From assembly GCA_001824645.1 (NCBI GenBank), contig MHYD01000002.1:20016-26812 (forward strand): a stretch of DNA of 6,797 bases, in the 5' to 3' direction. The translations under genes and the position numbers were made by a program. Positions 1 to 5,915 of this stretch are shown here, in pieces. This stretch comes from Planctomycetes bacterium RBG_13_46_10 (GTDB taxonomy: Bacteria > Planctomycetota > Phycisphaerae > Sedimentisphaerales > Anaerobacaceae). The notes beneath the pieces are model-generated. The model was not told where the DNA came from and ran no database searches. It worked only from the letters and a program-made list of their open reading frames with translations. Position 1 is the first letter of the stretch. Each line of letters opens with the position of its first letter.

Positions 1-2
1 AT

Positions 3-419
3 TTTTCCATAATGCACGTGGTCTTTGAGGACGGCACCATTGCGGACATTGTCGCTTCCGATATAATTCTCGGCGGCATCCACAACTGGCTTCAGATCGC
101 CGCCAACAATCACCGCTCCATCTGCAACATAAATCCCAACACTGCCATGCAGACCTACAATCCGGTTGACGATAATTTCAAGAACATCTACGTCGTGGAG
201 AAAATCGGTACTAAACAGGGCTGGTCGAATCCGTCTCCGGACGAGGACTGGTTCACGGGATATCCGCAGGAGATGGAAGCCTTCTATAAAGTCATCGCGT
301 ATGGCGGCCCGCTTGAAAGTAACAGCGGCCTTGCGGCGGACTGTATCTCGACAATCTACAGTGCGTACGTCTCTGCCGAAAAAATGGGCGCTGAGATTTC
401 CATCCCGACCAAGCTATAA
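3..419 (+). CDS. Gfo/Idh/MocA-family oxidoreductase, C-terminal fragment (5' end outside window)
   Basis: The reading frame is already open at base 3 and stays open to the TAA at 417-419, so the ATG at 12 is probably internal and about 138 C-terminal residues are present. These correspond to the back half of the C-terminal alpha/beta domain of NAD(P)-dependent Gfo/Idh/MocA dehydrogenases, whose full length is usually 330-400 residues; the Rossmann domain lies outside the window. What is seen: a strand with FEDGTIADI, a beta-sheet segment ending near NPNTAMQTYNP, a loop with GYPQEMEAFYKVI, and the typical closing helix GLAADCISTIYSAYVSAEKMG followed by a short I-P-T tail. Family members oxidise or epimerise sugars, inositols and related polyols in the cytoplasm; the substrate cannot be told from this piece. 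The next gene starts 134 bases downstream behind its own promoter candidate, so they need not share an operon. Confidence 0.8.
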   Translation, partial: FSIMHVVFEDGTIADIVASDIILGGIHNWLQIAANNHRSICNINPNTAMQTYNPVDDNFKNIYVVEKIGTKQGWSNPSPDEDWFTGYPQEMEAFYKVIAYGGPLESNSGLAADCISTIYSAYVSAEKMGAEISIPTKL

Positions 420-452
420 GGTCGAAAAATTTTGAGCCTGTATATAAAGAAG

Positions 453-481
453 TTGACAGAATGCCGGCACCGGCTGACAAT
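453..481 (+). promoter_or_regulatory. Sigma-70-type promoter candidate for the transporter/URO-D pair
   Basis: A perfect -35 hexamer TTGACA (453-458) is followed after exactly 17 bases by GACAAT (476-481), which matches 4 of 6 bases of the -10 consensus. Transcription would start near 488, leaving about 66 bases of leader before the ATG at 554. The spacer holds the inverted repeat GCCGG-CA-CCGGC (463-474), which could be an operator half-site pair or chance. The promoter is placed correctly for the transporter gene. No transcript evidence is available. Confidence 0.5.
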
Positions 482-537
482 AAAAAGAACTTTATGTCGA
501 TGCAGTCAGTCTAACTGCTCATGTTTCGCAGAGCAGT

Positions 538-544
538 AAAGGGG
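538..544 (+). promoter_or_regulatory. Ribosome binding site deciding the transporter start at 554
   Basis: AAAGGGG lies 9 bases before the ATG at 554. The alternative in-frame ATG at 521 has only pyrimidine-rich sequence without a Shine-Dalgarno match before it. The downstream ATG is therefore preferred, which removes 11 residues from the longest open frame. Confidence 0.55.
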
Positions 545-553
545 ATCGAGAAT

Positions 554-2347
554 ATGGTTTCAAACGGAACACAAAAAGGTTTTATTACCAATGCATCAGG
601 CTCGCAAGAGCAGGCACGTCCCGAGCGGTTAAACTCCAAGGGCTCCCGCATAGAAGATGAGCGTCAATTGATATTGACATCGCGTGAAAAAGGCGGAGGA
701 GCACTTTTCAGAACGTATGTTAAACTGTCGGGCCCGGGCTGGATGCAAAGCGGCATTACCGTCGGCGGAGTGACATTCTCGTCATGCCTTTATCTCGGTG
801 TGCTGTCCGGATTTACCTTTTTATGGCTGCAGCCTTTGGCAATGATACTGGGCATCAGTATGCTCGCCGCGATTGCTTACATCACCCTCTCAACGGGCCA
901 ACGGCCGCTGCGGGTTATCAATTCACAAATCAGTCCGGTCCTCGGCTGGAGCTGGCTGTTCGCATCAATGGCAGCTAATCTCGTCTGGTCTATGCCGCAG
1001 TTCTCTCTCGGAACAGCAGCTATCCAGCAGAACCTGCTGCCCAAGATTGTCGGGCCGGCAGTAATACCGGACCCGTGGGGCAAGGCGCTGGTCGTTTGCT
1101 TCTTTTTGTCGCTTTGTATCATCGTGACAATGTTCTATGGCGCCGGTAAACGAGGCGTAAAAATCTTTGAACTAATCATAAAGGCAATGGTCAGCCTAAT
1201 CGTACTGTGCTTCATGGGTGTTGTTATCAAACTAAGCCTCGCGGAAGGAGGTATGGATTGGAGCGCCGTTGGCCGGGGCTTCATACCCAGCTTCAAAAAT
1301 ATTCTTAAACCTACGGCAGGCCTTACCCCATATCTGCAGGCCGTTTCCGATAGCTGCCGACAGTTTTGGACGAACCTTATCGTCAGCCAGCAGCGTGATG
1401 TGATGGTCAGCGCAATAGCCGCCACAGTAGGCATCAATATGACGTTCCTGTTTCCTTACTCAATGATGCGAAGAGGCTGGGACAGGGACTTCCGAGGCTT
1501 GGCCATTTTCGACCTTTCAACAGGTTTATTTATACCATTTTTGCTTGCATCCAGTTTTGTTGTTATGGCTGCGGCTTCGCAATTTTACACCAAGCCGGCA
1601 CCGGGTTTTGTGCCCGACCAGGAGGGCGGAATTGTTACTGTCGAACCTGCCAAGAATCTTGTCGAGCCATATAAAATACTGCTTCAAAAGCGGCTTGAAT
1701 TTGAGATAGGCAATGAGGCAGTAATGAAACTTTCTTCTGAGGAGCTTGAGCAAAAAATCGGTGCGCTGCCTTATGCCGATAAAAGAATGGCTGCTATGCT
1801 CATCAAGCGGGACAACTTTAATCTGGCAGATACTTTGACACCTCTGACCGGCAAGGTAATTGCACAATATCTCTTCGGTCTCGGCGTAATGGGACTGGGC
1901 TTAAGTGCCGCAACAATGGTGATGGCCATTAATGGTCTTTGCCTGTGTGAGCTGCTCAATAAGCCGCTTGGCGGCTGGACACAGCGCATCGGCTCGCTCA
2001 TGGTCTCGGTTGGTGCCCTGGGCGCTATCTTCTGGAAACAGCCGGCGCCCTGGCTGGCAATTGCTACATCGGCATTCTGCAGCCTGCTTCTGCCAATCGC
2101 GTACTTTACCTTTTTGATTATGATGAACCATAAGGGCATCCTCGGCAATGATATACCGCGCGGCGGCAGACGTGTCCTATGGAATATCATGATGGTTCTG
2201 GCGACAGCAATGGCATCGTTTATCAGTATGTGGAGCATGTGGCCGAGATTGGGCGGGTGGAGCATTGTAATTATCGCCGGCTTTATCGGGCTTATTCTGG
2301 TTGTCCACTTTAATCGTAAGACTAAAAGACAAACAACAATAGCATGA
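554..2347 (+). CDS. Nramp-related (LeuT-fold) membrane transporter lacking canonical metal-binding motifs
   Basis: Protein of 597 residues (608 if ATG 521 is used; numbering here is from 554). A charged cytoplasmic N-terminus of about 55 residues is followed by roughly 11-12 hydrophobic segments. The Nramp-type opening G-P-G-W is at 60-63, TM6 is near 284-304, TM8 near 434-460, and TM10 near 500-526 with LPIAYFTFLIMMNHKGILG, which closely resembles the family's Pf-x-l-…-N-…-lMG pattern. Nramp proteins couple H+ to uptake of Mn2+, Fe2+ or related metals. Here, however, the TM1 DPGN motif is replaced by GGVT and the TM6 MPH motif by a segment reading GINMTFLFPYS, so classical metal transport is doubtful. 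A hydrophilic, Glu/Lys-rich loop of about 80 residues (345-428) separates TM7 from TM8 and would be extracytoplasmic. The stop overlaps the next gene's start (ATGA), indicating translational coupling. The fold is fairly secure; the substrate is unknown. Confidence 0.78.
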   Translation: MVSNGTQKGFITNASGSQEQARPERLNSKGSRIEDERQLILTSREKGGGALFRTYVKLSGPGWMQSGITVGGVTFSSCLYLGVLSGFTFLWLQPLAMILGISMLAAIAYITLSTGQRPLRVINSQISPVLGWSWLFASMAANLVWSMPQFSLGTAAIQQNLLPKIVGPAVIPDPWGKALVVCFFLSLCIIVTMFYGAGKRGVKIFELIIKAMVSLIVLCFMGVVIKLSLAEGGMDWSAVGRGFIPSFKNILKPTAGLTPYLQAVSDSCRQFWTNLIVSQQRDVMVSAIAATVGINMTFLFPYSMMRRGWDRDFRGLAIFDLSTGLFIPFLLASSFVVMAAASQFYTKPAPGFVPDQEGGIVTVEPAKNLVEPYKILLQKRLEFEIGNEAVMKLSSEELEQKIGALPYADKRMAAMLIKRDNFNLADTLTPLTGKVIAQYLFGLGVMGLGLSAATMVMAINGLCLCELLNKPLGGWTQRIGSLMVSVGALGAIFWKQPAPWLAIATSAFCSLLLPIAYFTFLIMMNHKGILGNDIPRGGRRVLWNIMMVLATAMASFISMWSMWPRLGGWSIVIIAGFIGLILVVHFNRKTKRQTTIA

Positions 2348-3369
2348 CGAACGAGCAATGGGAAATATTACAGCGCGTGCTGGCCGGCGAGCTGATTGAG
2401 CCGATGCCGGTCGGCTTTATCATTGACAGTCCCTGGCTTCCGGGTTGGGCTGGAATCTCCACGTTCGATTATTTTACAAGCGAGCAATTATGGTTCGAGG
2501 CCAATATCAAGGCTCTTAACCAGTTTCCTGATTGTTTATTTCTGCCGGGCTTCTGGTCTGAATTCGGCATGTGCACCGAGCCGTCGGCTTTCGGGGCAAA
2601 ATGCATCTGGCAGGAAAATGAGCTGCCCTTCGCGGAGAAAATCATTACCGATATTCAGGAAATTAATGCTCTTGATAAACCTAATCCCAAAACTGACGGC
2701 TTGCCGCCGTTTGTTCTTAACCGGCTGAAACACTACCAAAGCCAGATCGAGCGGGCAGGTCACGCAATCAAATTCGCAGTGTCACGAGGGCCTTTGAATA
2801 TTGCCACATTTCTCATGGGGGCTACTGAATTCCTCATGGCAATCCGTGTTAATCCGGATGAGGCCCACAAGCTGCTGGGCATCGCCACGGACTTTATAGT
2901 CGACTGGCTTGAACTCCAGGCAGAGGCTTTTCCATCCATCGACGGCATCTTTATTCTTGACGACATTGTAGGTTTCTTGGGTGAAGATGATTTCAAACAG
3001 GCGGCCCTTGGGTACCTCAAACGCATTTTCCAGTCGCTCAATGTAAGCGTAAGGTTCTTTCATAATGATGCAGCCGGGCTGGTCTGTGCACCGTATCTTG
3101 CCGAGATCGGTGTGAACCTGTTTAACTTCAGTCACCAGCACAGTCTGGACGAGATGAAAAATCTAACTAAAAATAATGTTACTTTATTGGGCAATATTCC
3201 GCCCCGTGATGTGCTTGCGGCAGGCACGCCGCAAGACGTTATTGGCAGTGTCAAAACGACACTTGATGAGGTAACTGATAAAAACCGGATTATCCTGTCC
3301 TGCGGCGGGGGAATTCCGCCTGATGTTTCGACTGAAAATATCGAGGCCTTTCTATCGGCGGCTGGATAA
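2344..3369 (+). CDS. Uroporphyrinogen decarboxylase (URO-D) superfamily protein, methyltransferase-like, not HemE
   Basis: Protein of 341 residues, the usual length for the URO-D (TIM-barrel) superfamily, which includes HemE and the corrinoid methyltransferases MtaA, MtbA and CmuA. Family features seen are the barrel strand VRFFHND at about 236-242, GNIPPRDVL near 284, and the C-terminal CGGGIPPDVSTENI starting at C320, which matches the conserved 'CG-x-G-…-T-x-E-N-I' ending. The HemE N-terminal arginine-rich signature (P-x-W-x-M-R-Q-A-G-R) is absent; residues 20-40 read PMPVGFIIDSPWLPGWAG instead. MtaA-like enzymes bind Zn through H-x-C…C; here the equivalent positions appear to be H240, D242 and C320. 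A role in methyl transfer is therefore plausible but unproven. No strong ribosome binding site precedes the start, and the ATGA overlap with the transporter suggests coupled translation. The two proteins probably act on the same compound or metal. Confidence 0.8.
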   Translation: MTNEQWEILQRVLAGELIEPMPVGFIIDSPWLPGWAGISTFDYFTSEQLWFEANIKALNQFPDCLFLPGFWSEFGMCTEPSAFGAKCIWQENELPFAEKIITDIQEINALDKPNPKTDGLPPFVLNRLKHYQSQIERAGHAIKFAVSRGPLNIATFLMGATEFLMAIRVNPDEAHKLLGIATDFIVDWLELQAEAFPSIDGIFILDDIVGFLGEDDFKQAALGYLKRIFQSLNVSVRFFHNDAAGLVCAPYLAEIGVNLFNFSHQHSLDEMKNLTKNNVTLLGNIPPRDVLAAGTPQDVIGSVKTTLDEVTDKNRIILSCGGGIPPDVSTENIEAFLSAAG

Positions 3370-3370
3370 A

Positions 3371-3389
3371 CCACCAGTGAAACTGGGGG
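3371..3389. terminator. Weak hairpin in the convergent intergenic gap
   Basis: CCAGT (3374-3378) and ACTGG (3382-3386) form a perfect 5-base stem with a GAA loop. Two more C-G pairs form beyond one A-G mismatch. It sits in the 37-base gap between the two converging genes, where a shared terminator would be expected. Neither strand shows a proper U-run after the stem (GCTAAAAAA on plus, TGGTTTATC on minus), so intrinsic termination is uncertain. Confidence 0.3.
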
Positions 3390-3406
3390 CTAAAAAATAC
3401 AAAGAA

Positions 3407-4543
3407 TTAGTTATTTATATGCAGGATTTTTGCCCCTTCAAATCCATTGAATTTTGTTGAAGAAGCTGTGCTGTAAGCCCCGATATTTTCTGTGTAAAGA
3501 AAATCTCCTATTCCCAGCTTGCAAGGAAGATGCTCAGCCAGAGAAATTTTGTCAAAACTGTCACAAGTCGGCCCGACAACGGCACAAATTTCTTTTTTTC
3601 CTCTTTTAAAAGAATGAAAATTTGGAATCCAGTGGTCATAAACAACCCCGGAAAAAGTGTGATAAACTCCATCGTTAATATGATAAAAAACCTTGTTTTC
3701 TCTTTTGGCCTTTCCTATTATTTCAGAGACAAGTGTTGAGGTTGTCGCTACAAAAAATCTTCCAGGCTCTGCAATAATTTCTGTATCTTCCGGAAAAAGC
3801 CTGTTTAATTCTTTATTTAGTATGTCTGCAAGTTTTTCGAACCTGGGAACATTAGAGTCATAAAGCACGGGGAATCCTCCTCCAATGTCGATTATATCCA
3901 ACTCATATCCCCTTTTCCTTGCTTCATTAAATATCCCGGAAGTTATGCTTAATGCAGAGGTGTAATTTTCAAAATTAGTGCACTGGCTTCCAACATGAAA
4001 GCTAAGCCCTTCCACCTTTAATCCCAAGTCAAAGGATTTTTTTATTAGATTTGAAGCATCTCCAGGCTCTGCCCCAAATTTCGAAGCCATTTCTACTTGT
4101 GAGCCTGTATCCGGAACTTTTAATCTTAGAATCAAGCCGGCTTTATTACAGCTCTCTCTTATTTTTTTCAGCTCATCAAAACTATCATAAGTGACAAGAG
4201 GCCCGTATTTGTTTATTTTTCTTAAAGTTTCCCTGTCTTTTATTGTATTTGAAAAAATTATTTTGTCCCAGATGAAAAACTCCTTCTTCTTCTCCCTCCA
4301 TTTATCAATAAGACCGTAAACCTCTATAAACTCGTTGTAAGATGCAACATCAAAACTTGACCCTTCATTGAACAGGGTTTTTATTATTTCCGGCTCTGAA
4401 TTTGCCTTGACTGCGTAATACGCCTGAACTTTCGGAAGAGCTTTTCTAAATCTTCGATAATTTTCCCTGATTATTTCATGGTCGATGATAAAAAGAGGGG
4501 TTCCATGCTTTTTTACAAGTTTAAGAAGTTTGTATTTTTCCAT
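3407..4543 (-). CDS. Ornithine/lysine-type decarboxylase, fold-III PLP enzyme (ODC/DapDC/ADC family)
   Basis: Protein of 378 residues, typical for the short bacterial branch of the alanine-racemase-fold decarboxylases. Landmarks in order: YYAVKAN with the PLP-lysine at K46, KFG at 155-157, HVGSQ at 183-187, the phosphate-binding GGGFP at 221-225, EPGR at 259-262, NDGVY at 290-294, YDH with D303, GPTCD with C327/D328, Y357, and FNGF at 365-368. C327, D328 and D303 line up with Cys360, Asp361 and Asp332 of eukaryotic ornithine decarboxylase, which favours ornithine (or lysine) over diaminopimelate or arginine. The expected reaction is ornithine to putrescine plus CO2 in the cytoplasm, as a homodimer. 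Residues 80-94 (K/E/W-rich) appear to be an insertion relative to typical members. The gene begins 7 bases after the DHS-like gene, so they are co-transcribed; the ribosome binding site is weak (AAAAAGAA). It is AT-rich, with AGA arginine codons. Lysine decarboxylase activity cannot be excluded. Confidence 0.85.
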   Translation of the reverse strand: MEKYKLLKLVKKHGTPLFIIDHEIIRENYRRFRKALPKVQAYYAVKANSEPEIIKTLFNEGSSFDVASYNEFIEVYGLIDKWREKKKEFFIWDKIIFSNTIKDRETLRKINKYGPLVTYDSFDELKKIRESCNKAGLILRLKVPDTGSQVEMASKFGAEPGDASNLIKKSFDLGLKVEGLSFHVGSQCTNFENYTSALSITSGIFNEARKRGYELDIIDIGGGFPVLYDSNVPRFEKLADILNKELNRLFPEDTEIIAEPGRFFVATTSTLVSEIIGKAKRENKVFYHINDGVYHTFSGVVYDHWIPNFHSFKRGKKEICAVVGPTCDSFDKISLAEHLPCKLGIGDFLYTENIGAYSTASSTKFNGFEGAKILHINN

Positions 4544-4550
4544 TTCTTTT

Positions 4551-5717
4551 TCAGTTTTTATTTAAAAGTTCTACGAGCCGGCTCATTTCCTTTAGAGCAC
4601 TTTTTTTGAAGTTTTCAAAATATGAATTTCTTAATTTTTCTATTAGCTCATCTTTTCTGTCATAAAGTCTTTTGAGTTTTTTGGGGCTTGTATTTTGCAT
4701 GACATAAGAAGTTATTAATGGGAGGGCAATTGTAGAATCTGTATAAACTACGACGCTTTTCTCAACTTCTTTTGGGTCAATCTTGCCCCAGGTTACTGCT
4801 TCTTTGGGGGTTGCTCCTGACAGGCCTCCGGTATCTGCTCTTGCATCTGTTATCTGAATAAAATAATCCTGACCAACTTCTTTTATTCTTAATATTTCCT
4901 GTATCTGTGGTTCTGTTTGAAGCATAAAATTTTTAGGGCTTCCGCCTCCAACCAAAATTACTCCCGTTTTGCCTTTTTCGTATATTTTGGAATTAAGGAC
5001 AATGGCAGTTGATTCATTTACATCTATGCTCGGATTTATTCTCAACTTGAATTTGTCACTTAGGACCTGTAGCCCAGCTACATTCATGCCGATGGTAGAG
5101 TCTCCCGGAGAAGATGTGAAAACTGGCACACCTGCCCTGTAAGCCGATGCTAAAATGCCAACTTTTCCGAGCTTGTCTTCTTCTTCGGTTTCATTCATTA
5201 TTTTTCCCAAATGATGGTAGAATTCCTGAGTCCCCATTTCTTTTTGGAATTCTTTCCTTGTTAAGATTATCCTTAACCTTCTGTCTGTTTCCATCAATAC
5301 ATCTTCATAATCGAAAAGGACATCATATATTCTTGTCACGCCTGCCTGCCTTAAAGCACAATCATCAACATTTGGGCTGCCTTCATAAAGAGGAAGATTA
5401 AAAGTATGATGCATGTCATGATACATATTTGCCCCTGTTGCAACAATCCAGTCAACAAATCCATGCTCGATTAAAGGCACAATAGAAGAAGCCATCCCGG
5501 CAGGAGTCAAGGCCCCTGCAAGGCTCATTCCAACAGTGACATCTTTTTTAGAATATTCGTTTGTAATTAGTTGACAGGCATCTTTTATTCTTCCTGCATT
5601 ATAAGCATTGAATGTTTTTTCAATTAAGTCAGTCACAGAATAATTTCCCGTGATTGGCTGAGGCAGAATTCTTTTTCCTGATAAATATTGTGATTTCTTT
5701 GGACAATTATGTTTCAT
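4551..5717 (-). CDS. Deoxyhypusine synthase-like protein (possible homospermidine synthase)
   Basis: Protein of 388 residues from the ATG at 5717 (419 if ATG 5810 is used; numbering here is from 5717). It starts MKHNCPKKSQYLSGKR and enters the DHS domain at SVTDLIEKTFNAYNAGR. The NAD-binding Rossmann-like core includes SLAGALTPAGM, VATGANMYHDMHH, PVFTSSPGDSTIG (D206) and VGGGSPKNF. The catalytic block TPKEAVTWGK retains W310 and K312, matching Trp327/Lys329 of human DHS, the lysine that carries the aminobutyl imine. The human catalytic His288 position appears to be Asn263, and spermidine-binding Asp316 appears to be Leu299. Eukaryotic DHS moves the aminobutyl group of spermidine to eIF5A. Bacteria do not have a hypusinated eIF5A, and the next gene is a diamine-forming decarboxylase, so I infer a polyamine product such as homospermidine. 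It is the first gene of the AT-rich operon. The alternative of a non-polyamine DHS-fold enzyme remains open. Confidence 0.85.
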   Translation of the reverse strand: MKHNCPKKSQYLSGKRILPQPITGNYSVTDLIEKTFNAYNAGRIKDACQLITNEYSKKDVTVGMSLAGALTPAGMASSIVPLIEHGFVDWIVATGANMYHDMHHTFNLPLYEGSPNVDDCALRQAGVTRIYDVLFDYEDVLMETDRRLRIILTRKEFQKEMGTQEFYHHLGKIMNETEEEDKLGKVGILASAYRAGVPVFTSSPGDSTIGMNVAGLQVLSDKFKLRINPSIDVNESTAIVLNSKIYEKGKTGVILVGGGSPKNFMLQTEPQIQEILRIKEVGQDYFIQITDARADTGGLSGATPKEAVTWGKIDPKEVEKSVVVYTDSTIALPLITSYVMQNTSPKKLKRLYDRKDELIEKLRNSYFENFKKSALKEMSRLVELLNKN

Positions 5718-5723
5718 TTCCAG

Positions 5724-5729
5724 ACCTCT
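5724..5729 (-). promoter_or_regulatory. Ribosome binding site deciding the DHS-like start at 5717
   Basis: On the minus strand AGAGGT stands 6 bases before the ATG at 5717. The upstream in-frame ATG at 5810 has only GAGACTTTCG before it. The 31 extra residues that start would add do not resemble the usual DHS N-terminus, whereas the protein from 5717 reaches the characteristic LSGKR…SVTDLI region at once. Confidence 0.55.
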
Positions 5730-5833
5730 GAATAACCTCACATTTTTTATATCGTTCTGTATTTTTGCGTTGTTGTGTATCGATAAACCATCTTTGACAC
5801 ACATTGTCATCGAAAGTCTCTATTTCGAAGAGC

Positions 5834-5862
5834 AGTTTATCCAATTAATGTATTTTTGTCAA
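5834..5862 (-). promoter_or_regulatory. Sigma-70-type promoter candidate for the DHS-like/decarboxylase operon
   Basis: Read on the minus strand, TTGACA (5862-5857) is followed after 17 bases by TAAACT (5839-5834), 4 of 6 matches to the -10 consensus. The spacer is AT-rich. The start site would fall near 5827, giving a leader of about 110 bases to the ATG at 5717, or about 17 bases to the ATG at 5810. It lies downstream of hemL on the same strand, so the polyamine pair is probably transcribed independently of it. Confidence 0.5.
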
Positions 5863-5915
5863 ATGCCTGGAGGCTGGATAAGATAACTCTACAGGGTAAA
5901 GCCGGCACGGCCAAA
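5863..5915 (-). other. Gap after hemL with two very short hairpins, no clear terminator
   Basis: On the minus strand hemL is followed by GCCG-TGC-CGGC (5911-5901), a 4-base stem followed by TTTACC, and then by GCCT-CC-AGGC (5874-5865) followed by ATTTG. Either could contribute to termination of hemL, but both stems are short and the U-tracts are poor. No gene is seen here. Confidence 0.25.

Noticed and set aside
463..474. The word GCCGGCAC occurring at 463, 1594 and 5901 as a possible dispersed repeat or binding site
   Set aside because: One copy is inside the transporter coding region, flanking bases differ, and such G/C-rich words are expected in this composition.
461..514. A 17-codon open frame (starting MPAPADNKK) before the transporter that could be a leader peptide
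   Set aside because: It overlaps the promoter candidate, and the predicted transcription start falls inside it; at this length chance is sufficient.
1771..2358. Long antisense open frame of 195 codons opposite the transporter 3' end
   Set aside because: The translation is rich in Arg/Pro/Ile without a recognisable domain, and the sense strand has clear family motifs across the same bases; it is a shadow frame.
2344..3369. Possible hemE, forming a heme cluster with hemL
   Set aside because: The HemE N-terminal arginine motif is missing, the active-site region differs, the gene is on the opposite strand and is separated from hemL by an unrelated AT-rich operon.
3407..4543. Diaminopimelate decarboxylase (lysA) or carboxynorspermidine decarboxylase identity for the PLP enzyme
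   Set aside because: The GPTCD block with its Cys-Asp pair, the YDH aspartate and the FNGF ending match the ornithine/lysine group, and the DHS-like neighbour fits diamine production better.
5147..5401. Plus-strand open frame of 84 codons within the DHS-like gene
   Set aside because: It lies opposite conserved DHS sequence, has no ribosome binding site of note and no recognisable features.
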